Numbered from the stretch's first letter, positions 51,960-61,870 are shown. The stretch is 64,000 bases of DNA from Oegoconia quadripuncta (GCA_949316235.1 OX438743.1:19589771-19653770), one strand, 5' to 3'. Notes: a model not told the origin generated them from the letters alone. Translations and numbers: made by a program.

Positions 51960-52187
51960 TTATTTGGGGAACTGGCTATCTTATCTCTGTCAACCGGAAC
52001 ACAACAATGCTATTAACATTGCTGTTTGGCGGCAGATTTAGATAAGATGGTGGTAGCTAGCCAGGCGGACATTTAAAATGCCCTACCACAAACCAAACCC
52101 AGTACTAAACATGTACCCCGCTGGGGTTCGAACCCGCGACCTTCGATTCGTAAACCCTCTGTTGTTTACATAGAGTCGCGGAGGCGA
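51960..52187 (-). mobile_element. SINE-A, 3'-clipped copy
   Basis: TTTGGGGAACTGGCTATCTT to CGCCTCCGCGACTCTATG on the minus strand, B box GGTTCGAACCCCAGCGGGG. The poly-A end is absent, so the copy was broken after insertion. Confidence 0.84.
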
Positions 52188-52399
52188 ATATATATTGAAA
52201 TAATATTACTATTTAATCAGAGCCACAGAATTAACATAATACTAACGCAGGCCCCAATTTCTTTTTTGCCCCAAGGCCTATGGTTACCAAGCTATGTCTC
52301 TATGGTCTCTTCCGTGGGTGTCTTATGAGGAAATTAAGCTTTAAACGTTTGGGATATATCTGGCCTTAGATTACGTTTTAAACATTTTGCTGAATCTAT

Positions 52400-52448
52400 T
52401 TTGACGAAATCTTCCACGCGGACGAAGTAGCGGGCGGAAAGCTAGTGT
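52400..52448 (-). mobile_element. RTE-like fragment
   Basis: CCACGCGGACGAAGTAGCGG and GCGGAAAGCTAGTGTT are the reverse complement of the AGCTTTCCGCCCGC start seen at 15087. Confidence 0.55.
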
Positions 52449-52574
52449 TACTATAAAGGCATCTTGAAAATATTTCGTGAAAATAAGTCCTAGAACAAAA
52501 AGTTGTTTGTCTTCTTTAATACTGTAGGTAATCATTTCGAAGATGAGCAAAAATGATAACACATTAATTCGATC

Positions 52575-52752
52575 CATTATCATCAGCTTTACTCGTCCCC
52601 ATCTGTTGGGCTACCCCAACAAGAAGAGGGTATGGGCCCAGTGCGTATTGGTGATCACAGTCTCAATCCCCTGTATAATAAACCACAGCTAGTGGCATTT
52701 TAATACTAGATTTCCCTGCGATTTCGATGACACATTAAATAGTCGGTCCTGC
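52575..52752. mobile_element. 5S-SINE mosaic with inverted parts
   Basis: 52575-52645 is minus-strand 3' end (TGTTGGGCTACCCCAACAAG, AGAGGGTATGGGCCC). 52690-52752 is plus-strand body (CTAGTGGCATTTTAATACTA, GACACATTAAATAGTCGG). The two orientations abut, so the copy is rearranged. Confidence 0.62.
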
Positions 52753-52907
52753 CCTTTTACGCAACTTCATCGGTATCGTCATCCATTACGTTGACCAACG
52801 AGAAACCGTCAAATTGCCGAACGAGCGATGAGCCAACCAATCATATGTCAGAACGTAACCGATGACGATAACGATGAAATTATGTAATAGAACCCCTGAC
52901 CACCCCA
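52753..52907. mobile_element. Short palindromic MITE (GGTATCGTCATCG arms), copy 2
   Basis: CAACTTCATCGGTATCGTCA, GAGAAACCGTCAAATTGCCG and CGATGACGATAACGATGAAA, then TTATGTAATAGAACCCC. It aligns end to end with 31764-31910. Confidence 0.77.
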
Positions 52908-53303
52908 TTTGGGATAAAGGTCAAGACCTCGTGTTAGTATCAAGTCAATCCAGTCCCTAAAAAATAATTTTAGATCCAATTTCAATACTACTAACGCCAT
53001 CTGTGTTTTCATTGGTTATTTTGCTCACTCCACAACTGGGTTTCAACGTTACCGGGCACTATCGAATCCAGTGTCGGTCGATACATTGAACATAGCAGCG
53101 AAACAACGATGTCGTCGTAAGATGGCTCTGCCAGTGGTTACCTGATCCCAAGAGACAATTAGTTGGTCTCGTAGGGCTGATTAGAGAATCCAGGGTATAC
53201 CGCAAACATAGTGAGACACATGCTTCTCCCACATTTTTCATGCACATATAGACATGCTATATACTAAGTATTATATATATATATAATTTTTGTTTCTTTT
53301 GTA
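52908..53303. other. No gene or recognised repeat
   Basis: The 53059-53247 frame is incidental. A short (AT)n run precedes the TIR element. Confidence 0.35.
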
Positions 53304-53305
53304 TA

Positions 53306-54158
53306 CCGGATGAGTTTTTTTACCGTAAGGAAAAAAATAGGGCATATTAGGTAAGTGAAAAAATATATAATAATAATAGTAAGTAATATAGTTATTGGCA
53401 TAGGTGTTTAATTATTTTGTTTCTTTTTTTTTTATTTTTATTTTATTTTATTTTATTTACATAGAATCAACAGCATTATTACAAATTCTTATTCAGAAAA
53501 CTAATACCAAACTTATGCCATTTAAAGATTCTTATTATGTTACTGACAACGGTTACTTTAACATTGAGCGGGTAATGTCTTAATTAAATTACAATGAAAT
53601 TCGTACTAATACATTATTAATTATAACATTATTATATAAATATCAATGAAAACAAATCAAATCCTCAGTGATATATGAGTCGTTATGTTAATATGTCTAA
53701 ATATGAATAAAATATGTCTATGGAAGTGAAATAAGCCAAATGAACATGTCAAAATTATAGATCTATAAATATGTACAAAATATGTGTGTTGTGAGTGTCT
53801 GTGTGTGTAAGAGTTAGTGTGTGTGATAGTTAGTGTGAGATGGTGGTGGGTATTGCATGATGGAGTAAATCAATGGTTTCAAAGACTCACGCGCTGGTTC
53901 TATATTGATAAGCGACTGGCGCTATTCGTAGGGTTTTAACCATGCGAAATTTATTTGGAACTCATATTGTCTCGAAGTTTTCTTTATTTCATTAATTTAA
54001 TGATGTAATTATGTGGAGTAAGCTAGAAACGCGCCCGTCAAATGACAGAATTAACGCTTTATTCAATGACAGTTTTGAAAAAAAAATTAAACTACCTATG
54101 CCAATACCTTCTATTTCACTTACCCTATTTTTTTCCTTACGGTAAAAAAATCATTCTG
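53306..54158. mobile_element. TIR element 'CCGGATGAG', 853-bp copy with an internal insertion
   Basis: Left CCGGATGAGTTTTTTTACCG and right CAGAATGATTTTTTTACCG (reverse complement), flanked by TA (53304-53305, 54159-54160). The part at 53920-54120 (TTCGTAGGGTTTTAACCATG, CGAAATTTATTTGGAACTCA) is the inverse of the interior of 7391-7724. About 450 extra bp at 53420-53880 begin with a (TTTTA)n run and look like a separate LINE-type insertion. Confidence 0.78.
53421..53459. repeat. (TTTTA)n tract
   Basis: TTTATTTTTATTTTATTTTA and following units, probably the 3' tail of a minus-strand retroelement inserted in the TIR element. Confidence 0.7.
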
Positions 54159-54334
54159 TATAATATATGCATATGGATGAGCGAGGCTACCTAACACGTA
54201 CCTAACAAGTACCTACTATACTTACTAGGAAGTCTCAACCTTGTTTAAAGTAATATAATAAACATTTTTTGCTTCTGATTGATTTTTTGGTTTTAACATG
54301 GAATATTTTATTGACATACAATGAAGGAGGTGTT

Positions 54335-54380
54335 CCATATTTATCCAATGAGGGCGACATAATAAATCCTCTTAAGTGTT
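54335..54380. mobile_element. TTAA MITE, single end
   Basis: ATTTATCCAATGAGGGCGAC and ATAATAAATCCTC followed by TTAA match one arm of 14463-14743. Confidence 0.58.
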
Positions 54381-54919
54381 TTTTTTTATGATATACATGT
54401 AAGAAAAATACTATCTTTTATGTATCGGTACTTACTCTTACTCTGGTAAATAAATAAATCACTCATTCATTCCAAGTCCCAACTTGCACTTGGCCGGATT
54501 TTCTTCGCTATTTATTTGGCCTTAAAGTGAATCACATTCACGAGTAGAACTAAGAAGTAGATCTCGTAGGTAAAAAAATATTCGCAAAATTTTAGACCAT
54601 TTTAATTACAAACTACGATGAGCAATCTATTAAAAAGGCCGCAATTCGGTCGTCGCTTCAAAATATCGGTTTTAGGGGATGTAGGGCAATGTTTATTTGA
54701 CGGACCGATGGACTAGATCTATTGTTATAATAACACACTCCGAAATTACGTCGCGAACCAAGTTGAGAATAGGGTGTTTGAAAAAAGGATTTATTGGCAT
54801 TTTTACATCGAAAAGAATAGATATTTAGGCAAAACGCTACTTAGTCCGTCTATGCATAAGGTACATCGGTTTTAATGGATTTATTTGTCATTCACAGATC
54901 TTAAATACCCTGTTATTCA
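54381..54919. other. No gene or recognised repeat
   Basis: AT-rich; includes CCATTCACGAGTAG-like scraps without partner copies. Confidence 0.35.
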
Positions 54920-55105
54920 TCAGGAATGTTTGCCGATGCGCATATAGACGGTTTCCACGCCATCATCAGAAAACGTAGCGCTTCGATTTTGAAGCGCGTG
55001 TGCGGCAGGTCCAACACCAACCTGAGCACACTGGCGGACAGGTGGGATTCCGTGATGCTGCGGCACTGAATACGCTTGCACACATCCAAATAGTGCTGAT
55101 TGTGC
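54920..55105 (+). pseudogene. LINE ORF remnant (AIIRKRSASILKRVCGRSNT type)
   Basis: The plus strand reads MFADAHIDGFHAIIRKRSAS, ILKRVCGRSNTNLSTLADRW and DSVMLRH then stop. The FHA(I/M)(I/M)RKR.AS...RV..S.N..L......D pattern is a common lepidopteran LINE C-terminus. The minus-strand 65-codon frame is a shadow. Confidence 0.65.
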
Positions 55106-55238
55106 CGCAGCAGTCATATGGTCCCTTCTGTTCAGTTTTTATAGAATTAAGTTACTAACTTACCACTATTTATCTTAAGTTACTAACCAAAATATTGGTC
55201 TAATCCTGAATTAAACGATTTTTTTTATTCTCATTATT

Positions 55239-55455
55239 TCAACTACAGGACATCCATTGCTGAACAATAGGCTTCCGCCATAAATTTCTAGAAGGTTGGA
55301 AGCAGCCAGGGTCCAGCGACTTCCCACTCAGCCTCCGTCGTCCCAAGCTAGGCTTGGCCGTGTGTGGTCTCTCCTCTCCAATTTTATATTCATTATCAGC
55401 TGCCATACACGTCTCTTTTGTTGGAGTATAGCTGTCGCGCACCATCTCGACAAAG
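55239..55455 (-). pseudogene. LINE endonuclease-RT C-terminus remnant (...IVQQWMSC)
   Basis: The minus strand reads LGRRRLSGKSLDPGCFQPSR, NLWRKPIVQQWMSCS then stop. This fits the W..L.EAY(V/I)QQW C-terminal end of lepidopteran LINEs, with changes. It begins with AGGACATCCATTGCTGAACA on the plus strand, shared with 19194. Confidence 0.65.
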
Positions 55456-55469
55456 ATTGGGTGACCAAA

Positions 55470-56195
55470 ACGCGTCTATATTAAGACGCATACATTAAAT
55501 ACTCCTATTTTTAACTCGCATAACATAATCCGCATAATTTTAAACCGAATAATCTTAATTTCTATAAAATACGAACGCATAATCTCAATGTGCATAATAT
55601 TAATATTCATAACAATAACAAAGCATAAATTTAATAAGTATAATGTTAGTTTTCATATACTCATGAAAAATTCGAAATAAATTGTGAGAGACAAGTAAAG
55701 CTTTTATATTAATGCACAGCTAATAATGACTAACGTACATTATACCTAGTAAGCCATTTGTTTTAAAATAAAGCTTCTATTTTTATATTATACGTTCAAC
55801 CTAACATCGAAGGCTAACCTTCTGAACCTAACCACCAGTGTCGGGGTGCTCCGACCCATCTTGCTCGCTCGCTTCGCTCGCTCGCTCGCCACAATATGAT
55901 GAGCAAGTATTATACAGTACAGTACAGTACAGTATATTAAATAACTATGTATGGGTACTCGGTAATATGTTATGTAAATTGATTTTATAAATATTAAAGT
56001 TATACTAGATAATGATATGCACATTTATATTCTGCAGTTTTATTTAATAATAAAACTGCATAATTGCAGTTTTTGTATTATGTGATTTTATTATTAGGCG
56101 GATTTAATATTATGCGCATTCGCGTTATGCCAAGTCTGTTATGCGGATTTATATTAGGACAATTCGATTATGCCAATTAAAGGACACCCGACCAA
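55470..56195. mobile_element. Candidate element built from GCATAAT-type repeats in inverted halves
   Basis: The left half has ACTCGCATAACATAATCCGC, AACGCATAATCTC and GTGCATAATATTAAT. The right half has the inverse words: GGATTTAATATTATGCGCAT, TCTGTTATGCGGATTTATAT and TCGATTATGCCAATT. The outermost parts (GGGTGACCAAAACGCG, and inverse of GGACACCCGACCAAAATAAA) also roughly mirror. Between them lie microsatellites and CTAACC-rich sequence. No frame was found. This could be a DNA element with subterminal repeats. Confidence 0.5.
55858..55936. repeat. Microsatellites (CTCG)n and (ACAGT)n
   Basis: GCTCGCTCGCTTCGCTCGCT and following units, then TACAGTACAGTACAGTACAG after a 22-bp spacer. Confidence 0.85.
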
Positions 56196-56760
56196 AATAA
56201 AGGGTTTATCTAGTTTGGGTCTGCTATCTCCTATTTATTATTCTCATATGCCTACATGAACAAAAATTTGCCCTAAGTTTGTGAGAAAATAAACAAATTA
56301 TTATTACTATCCTTAGCAGGGAATCAAACAGGCATTGTTTATAAAAAAAATCATTCGAACTTTCACTGCTACCCTCCCACATACCCAGACATAAACAGAC
56401 AACCGTATAATTATTAAAATCGATTGAGGATTATCGACATGCATACCAGCACCGACCACCATTGAGCCGCCGTGGCCCCCTCGTTCTACCATTAACATCT
56501 GCCAGAGGTATTAATAGAAGCTAATGTAGAGGTCTTTTTAAAACGGTTGGGTGGAATAATTTGAGGCTATAGAGGGGGTGGAAGGGTGCGGGGGTGTTGT
56601 CTATGCATTATGTAGCGGCAATCAATGGTAGGTGTTGGCAATTGTTGGTTGAATTGACGAATCTTGATGGTGTGGAGTTGACTAATGTGAAAATAAATTT
56701 TAGAACACGATGGCTTCTTTAGGGGTCTTTCGTCATTAAGACATTATTCATTCAACATTA
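56196..56760. other. No gene or recognised repeat
   Basis: The minus-strand 61-codon frame (56313-56498) has no recognisable content. A G-rich patch lies at 56570-56600. Confidence 0.35.
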
Positions 56761-56762
56761 TA

Positions 56763-56892
56763 GCAGCCTCAGGACGTCCACAGCCGAGCATAGGCCTCCC
56801 CCATAGGATAGAACTGGCAACCAGCGACTTTCCACGACCTTCATGCGGTTTTCCATCCACCACGTGGATGCACGTCCTACGCTGCGTTTGCC
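56763..56892 (-). mobile_element. LINE endonuclease-RT 3' fragment
   Basis: AGCAGCCTCAGGACGTCCAC, AGCCGAGCATAGGCCTCCCC and GTGGATGCACGTCCTACGCT are a very common lepidopteran LINE 3' region in reverse complement. ~130 bp are kept. Confidence 0.68.
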
Positions 56893-56900
56893 GATGCGTT

Positions 56901-57197
56901 TTTTTTATGCACAACTTCAATCACACCTGATGTTAAGTGAAGATGAGGCCGAAGGTGGGAGCGTACTGACCCGGACACCCCATCTTATTTGGGGGATTGG
57001 CTATCATATTTCTGACAACCGGAACACAACAATGCTAATAACATTGCTGTTTGGGGACAGATTTAGATAAGATGGTGGCCATTAAAAATGCCCTACCACC
57101 AACCAAACCGAGTACTAAACATGTATCTCGCTGGGGATCCAACCCGCGACCTTCGAATCGTAGACCCAATGTTGTTTACATTGAGCCACGGAGGCGG
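56901..57197 (-). mobile_element. SINE-A, near full length
   Basis: The poly-T run, CACCTGATGTTAAGTGAAGA, the body and minus-strand head CCGCCTCCGTGGCTCAATG. Small deletions at TACTTGACC and at the TAGCTAGCCAGGCGG segment. Confidence 0.87.
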
Positions 57198-57414
57198 TTT
57201 CGGATAGCCTTAGGCTATCAGTTCTTCGAGCTTATGTGCCCTGCCTACTGCCACATCGACTTACTAATCCACCCGACTACGTCGGTGATTTGCGTACGTC
57301 TACGGATTTCTTCATTCAACCTTCAAACTTCAAACTTCAACCATTATTTCAACGTAAGATACATGATATCATTTGTTGAATGTCAATTTAAATCTATTGG
57401 AAATAAAAAAAGGT

Positions 57415-57800
57415 TTATTGCATTTATCTGGTAGCCGGTATGTCCAAGCTACTACCGCTTCGGAAAGGGAAATCATCTGTGGGAAAAGAAGCGGCGCAAG
57501 AAACTCAGCAGGATCATTGTTGTCCACTTTTTTTTTAATAAAGTATATAACTAATACGGTTTTATAATTTTGGGGAGCTGGTCGAAGTACACCAAGCGTG
57601 TTTGTCATTCAGGTAGTCACTAATTTTATAATAACCTTTTTTTGCTAATGTTATTTTGACTTTAAATCTTTATGTGTTAAAATAAATATGATCTTTAAAT
57701 TTTTTCTCAGTTAGATTAATGATATTCTCAGGTATAAGGTTATAAAAGCGTATACAGTGTCCCACAAATGATGTATTAACTTTGCTTAGTCTGAACATAG
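57415..57800 (-). pseudogene. 5'-truncated LINE (RFYNLIPENI...YYKISDYLNDKHAW)
   Basis: The minus strand reads RFYNLIPENIINLTEKKFKD, HIYFNT, stop, then KITLAKKGYYKISDYLNDKH and AW. The UTR contains AGAAACTCAGCAGGATC in + sense. The in-frame stop marks it as dead. Same subfamily as 47830-48245. Confidence 0.76.
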
Positions 57801-58109
57801 GGTAGCCAATTTGTTCTTATATCTCAAATATTCGTGACTCGATCACGAAGTGAAATTCACACATCGCCCTCTTCATAGCCCGTTGTATTACCTTGAACTT
57901 TCTTATGAGGCCCATAGTGAGAGGCCACGTTTCAGTGTCATACGATCACTGCTGGTTAATTAATGTTATGAATGATTTCCGTGTATCTTTCAAGCTTTGT
58001 ACATCCGTGTAAATTATTTCTCTATTCTAATATGTTTTTACAGCTGCATTGATTTTGGTGGATACCATGCATTGCCTTAACTACTCCAGGTTGGGACACT
58101 TCATCATAA

Positions 58110-58340
58110 ACAGCCTTATATACGTCTCCACTGTTGGGGCACAGTGTGCTCTCACTGGAAGAGGGTATGGGCCATAATCCACCATGCAAGCCCAGAGGAT
58201 TTGCGTCAGTCTAGTAGCTACCTGACGTCAGTGTTTTTAAGGCCGCCCCTGTAGGCCACTGACTTGGCTTAACAGCTGCTTTCAATTAAAAACAACCGGT
58301 ACTGACTATTTAAGGTGCCCTCGAAGCAGTCGTGTAGTTA
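58110..58340 (-). mobile_element. 5S-SINE body without promoter end
   Basis: CTCCACTGTTGGGGCACAGT, CTCACTGGAAGAGGGTATGG, CACTGACTTGGCTTAACAGC and CGGTACTGACTATTTAAGG match 13018-13230. The 5S-like head is missing. Confidence 0.72.
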
Positions 58341-58611
58341 ACCTGCCTGAAAAGGATGGCTAACAACTCTATTACACGTTCTTACAAAATAGGATTGAAA
58401 ATGACTAGAGGAAGGTCCCATAAATATTTTCTAAAGTATTCGGTTTCTTGAAAACCATACACAGAAAATTTTTGACCTCAAGATATTATTTGATCAAGTA
58501 TTTTTCTTCCATACATTTCGTTATGGTCTGATGAAAACGGACCCTGACATAAACGCCTGTAGGGAAATAACTGCAATGTAGTGGCCAGTTAGAACGAAAA
58601 TATGAGCAGGA
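58341..58611. other. No gene or recognised repeat
   Basis: Unclassified AT-rich DNA under 300 bp. Confidence 0.3.
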
Positions 58612-58735
58612 GAAGAGGAAAAATCTTTATTTTACACCACTTAAAAATATACACAGATAAATGATTTCCACAGGTGTACCAAGGCGGTCTTATCGCTTGT
58701 AGCGATCTCTTCCAGACAACCGTGACAAAGGAGCT
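58612..58735 (-). mobile_element. LINE tail (CTTATCGCTTGTAGCGATCTC type)
   Basis: AAATCTTTATTTTACACCAC, then CCAAGGCGGTCTTATCGCTT and GATCTCTTCCAGACAACC. Typical lepidopteran LINE 3' region; cognates at 29185 and 41320. Confidence 0.65.
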
Positions 58736-58744
58736 TGATACATG

Positions 58745-58855
58745 TACGGGTGTATTTGAATTCGTGTAATTCCCACTAACTAGTGACGCCCCCTCATGAT
58801 TATGAACAACTTTCCCCAACGAACCATAGTCGAATTCAATCAAACCCGGCTTTGG
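58745..58855 (-). repeat. Dispersed repeat, copy 2 (inverse of 48846-48948)
   Basis: TTGAATTCGTGTAATTCCCA, CTAACTAGTGACGCCCC and CCAACGAACCATAGTCGAAT are the inverse of the 48.9-kb copy with ~10-15% differences by eye. Confidence 0.7.
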
Positions 58856-58969
58856 CGTCTTCCATATCAATGGAACGTTGCCTGTACTTTCTCATTGATA
58901 AAACAAGGTACAATCGAAATGTAGTAGTCTGTTAATGTGTATTTTCATTTGCACTTACATTACATTACT

Positions 58970-59146
58970 CAGGCATACAGGTTTCCTCACGATGTTTTCC
59001 TTCACCGTTTAAGAGCAATCGGATAAATGCACATAAGTAATTAAAATAAATTTAAAAAGTCATTGGTACATGGCCTGCCTGGGAATCGAACCCGGATCTC
59101 CTAAATTTGGAGACAGCGTCTTAACCGCTGAGCCACCGACGCTCCT
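58970..59146 (-). mobile_element. SINE-D, 5' half
   Basis: The minus strand reads AGGAGCGTCGGTGGCTCAGC, GGTTAAGACGCTGTC and B box GGGTTCGATTCCCAGGCAGG, through CGGTGAAGGAAAACATCGTG to GTATGCCTGAG. It has the best-preserved SINE-D head. The 3' half with (GAT)n is missing. Confidence 0.86.
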
Positions 59147-59189
59147 GTGTTACCTTCTAACTATAAGTTCTGTAGGTTGTATGTCAGTG

Positions 59190-59385
59190 TGCGTTTTCGA
59201 TTAGCGAAGTTAAGCAATATCTCGGTCAGTCGTTGGATGGGTGAGCTCTAGTGACATTTTTATACGGCTGAAAAACACAAATTGTCACGTGGCCACTTAT
59301 TTGACAAAAATCGCTCATACCCAGTGAGAGAAGGCTGTTGCCCATCAGTCACGTATAGAACGTAGGAGACCGATAATGATAATGA
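59190..59385 (+). mobile_element. 5S-SINE with promoter end, short version
   Basis: GCGTTTTCGATTAGCGAAGT, TAAGCAATATCTCGGTCAGT and CGTTGGATGGGTGAGCT preserve 5S-like A and C boxes. The body is shortened, ending in GTGAGAGAAGGCTGTTGCC and GATAATGATAATGACG. Confidence 0.74.
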
Positions 59386-60160
59386 CGAAATACATTTAAT
59401 TATGTACATGTTATATTATATGATGGTTTTTAAATTTTCTATTCAATTTTTTTTAATAACGTTCGACTCCTATGTTTTTTGTTGCGTACGAACACCGACA
59501 CATAGAAGGGGTTGGGTGCGAGGCCTACAGGCTATAGGTTGAGCTGTAATTTCCATGTAAGCATTGTTAGTCCTGAAAGTGGCCCGTACAGCCAATCTTG
59601 ATACTTGATGTAAGTGCGCAGTTTATTCAAGCAGCATCGGATCCAGTGGCGCCTACATTCGATAAATGAAGTATTGTTTTCGAATACAACTTTTCAATGT
59701 ATTTAGAGGTAACATTACTCACTTTAACATATGTACGGGGATCGATTTCTGTATTTTTCGTTTTCAATGTTATGTTACGATCATATTAAATGAATTATTT
59801 AATTTTTTTTTGTTTCTTAAATTGAGTACCAAATCTCTAGGGTTACTCCATTGTAGTAGTAATTGATTTTGACGTACTTCGCTATTAGTTTTTCTGTATT
59901 TCCTATCAGTGAAACGCAATCCGCTATATCTATAATAGTTCCTTCTATTTTATTGCACTATATGTTTCCCAATAAAGAAATTGAAATTGAAATCTAAAAT
60001 GTGAACTTTTAAACCGTGAATGACTTAGTGAATTAGTAACTTAGTATACAAGTATACAACAAAATATCACACAATTAAAGTAACGCAATTAGAGAATATC
60101 ACATTATAATTGATTTGATAAAAACGAAGTTGTAATTAAGCACTAAGGTTGTCGCTAATA
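59386..60160. other. No supported gene
   Basis: 59639-59680 (ATCCAGTGGCGCCTACATTC, GATAAATGAAG) may be a worn TTAA-MITE arm. 59950-59990 (TTCCCAATAAAGAAATTGAA) is an AATAAA-containing LINE-like tail. The 59666-59866 frame is incidental. Confidence 0.4.
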
Positions 60161-60162
60161 CA

Positions 60163-60402
60163 TTTTTTTTAATACACAACGGGAAGGTACTTGACCTCAA
60201 TCACACCCGATGTTAAGTGAAGATGAGGTCGAAGGTGGAAGCGTACTGACCCGGAAACCCCAACACATTTGGAGGACTTGCTATCTTATCTTTGACAACC
60301 GGAACACAACAATGCTAATAACATTGCTGCTTGGCAGCAGATTTAGATAACATGGTGGTAGCTAGCCAGGCGAACATTTAAAATGCCATACCACCAGCCA
60401 TT
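60163..60402 (-). mobile_element. SINE-A, head-truncated
   Basis: TTTTTTTTAATACACAACGG, GGTACTTGACCTCAATCACA and the body to GCCATACCACCAGCCA. The B box and A box are missing. Confidence 0.85.
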
Positions 60403-60489
60403 TCCAAAGTATCAAGACACCTGGGTTGCGCTAGCTCACATATCAGCTTGAAAAAAGTCTAGTTGGGTGAATATAAAGTTTGTAATAAT

Positions 60490-60565
60490 CGAAGTGGATA
60501 GTTGCGGTGACGATGCGGCCGCGGCCGCACGGGCGCTCAGTTCGACTCCCCGCTCTGTACAATCT
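60490..60565 (+). mobile_element. Possible tRNA-like SINE head (low support)
   Basis: CGATGCGGCCGCGGCCGCAC followed by a B-box-like CAGTTCGACTCCCCGC. The palindrome GCGGCCGCGGCCGC is striking in this AT-rich context. No body or second copy. Confidence 0.3.
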
Positions 60566-60663
60566 GTGTATTAATGGAAATGTATATTAAAATTGCTTAT
60601 ATAGTTAGTGAGTGATAACTAATTGCAGTAAACAATTAGTGAGGTATAAAGTTAAACATATTT

Positions 60664-60805
60664 TTTTGACGACGAGCGGTTGGTGTTGTGGATAGTGACC
60701 CTGTCAGCGAAACCTTTGCAGGTTCGAATCCCGCGAGGGGTAAATGTTTGTGTCATGAATACGAACATTTATTCCAGTGTCATGGATGTTTATATAAATA
60801 TGTAA
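60664..60805 (+). mobile_element. SINE-B, 5' part (outer element of a nest)
   Basis: TGACGACGAGCGGTTGGTGT, a shortened spacer, B box GGTTCGAATCCCGC and GATGTTTATATAAATATGTA. It stops at AAGTTT, where a SINE-A is inserted. Confidence 0.87.
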
Positions 60806-61151
60806 GTTTTTTTTTTTTTTTTTTTTTTATGCATAACGGGTTGGTACTTGACCTCAATCACACCTGATGTTAAGTGAAGATGAGGTCGAAGATGGAAGCG
60901 TACTGACCCGGAAACCCCAACACATTTGGGGGACTGGCTATCTTATCTCTGACAACCGGAACACGACAATGCTATTAACATTGCTGCTTGGCGGCAGATT
61001 GAGATAAGATGGTGGTAGCTAGCCAGGCGGACATTTAAAATGCCCTACCACCAACCAAACCGAGTACTTAAACATGTACCCCGCTGGGGATCGAACCCGC
61101 GACCTCGGAATCGTAAACCCAATGTTGTTTACATTGAGCCACGGAGGCGGT
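60806..61151 (-). mobile_element. SINE-A, full length, nested inside SINE-B
   Basis: A long poly-T (>20), GCATAACGGGTTGGTACTTG and the entire consensus body run to minus-strand head CCGCCTCCGTGGCTCAATGT. The long, pure poly-A tail and few deviations make this the youngest-looking SINE-A here. Confidence 0.92.
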
Positions 61152-61232
61152 TAAAGTTTATCCATTATCTAGTATACATAATACAAGCTATGTTTAGTTT
61201 GGGACTAGATGATTGATGTAGGTGTCCTACAT
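61152..61232 (+). mobile_element. SINE-B, 3' part (outer element of a nest)
   Basis: TTAAAGTTTATCCATTATCT, TTTAGTTTGGGACTAGATGA and TTGATGTAGGTGTCCTA continue the SINE-B begun at 60664. TAAAGTTT versus TAAGTTT at the other junction is the likely target duplication. Confidence 0.85.
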
Positions 61233-61350
61233 TGGTATATTTTATACAAAACTGTTGTCCTTATGAAGTAATAAATTCAACATAGCGTCAGCGATATACA
61301 AAATATCCTGTCTTGTTTCTTGGTTTTTAAATAGGGTCGTGGATGTCTAA

Positions 61351-61582
61351 GGCCCATATTAATAAATCAATCTCAATAGAAATGTTGAGGCTGTATCAAC
61401 CGAGATACGTCTTAAGCAGTTGACTCTATCTTAAGCTCCGTGCTAATTTGTGAACCAATCTTGAGGTCTACTCAGCTGAGATCACTACTCAAGTATTCGC
61501 CTCAGCGGCAAATGAATGATAGTCTTGAGTTTCGTTTATTAATACGTGAAACTCGGCGCACCTTTCAAGTGAGCCTGAGGCC
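61351..61582. mobile_element. Harbinger-like MITE, 232 bp, deleted relative of 3851-4184
   Basis: The left end GGCCCATATTAATAAATCA corresponds to the right end of the 3.9-kb copy in inverse sense. The interior (ACTCAGCTGAGATCAC, TGAGTTTCGTTTATTAATAC) aligns inversely with 3960-4150. TAA flanks at 61348-61350 and 61583-61585. The right end GCCTGAGGCC is a different or shortened terminus. Confidence 0.75.
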
Positions 61583-61870
61583 TAAGTTATGTCATTCTGT
61601 AAGCCCACCGCCATAAAGCGCATCTCAATCCGCGGTAAGATCCCAAACGACTACGAACCATACACTCATAGGGTACATGGTCACAGGAAATCTTGCCGCG
61701 GAATCAGACACGAGCTTCACAAACAAACTTACAGAATAACCACGCTGATACTTTGCGTAAAGACCAATCTGGCACTGATTGAATAGTTGAATTTGAATAC
61801 AATTTTCTACACTCCCATTTACCAGGGGGATTGGGAAACTTCTTTCCTTCTTTACACCTTTAACACGTAG

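Noticed and set aside
55239..55484. Overlapping plus and minus ORFs suggesting a small gene
   Set aside because: The minus frame ends in the IVQQWMSC pattern of a LINE C-terminus; the plus frame is its shadow.
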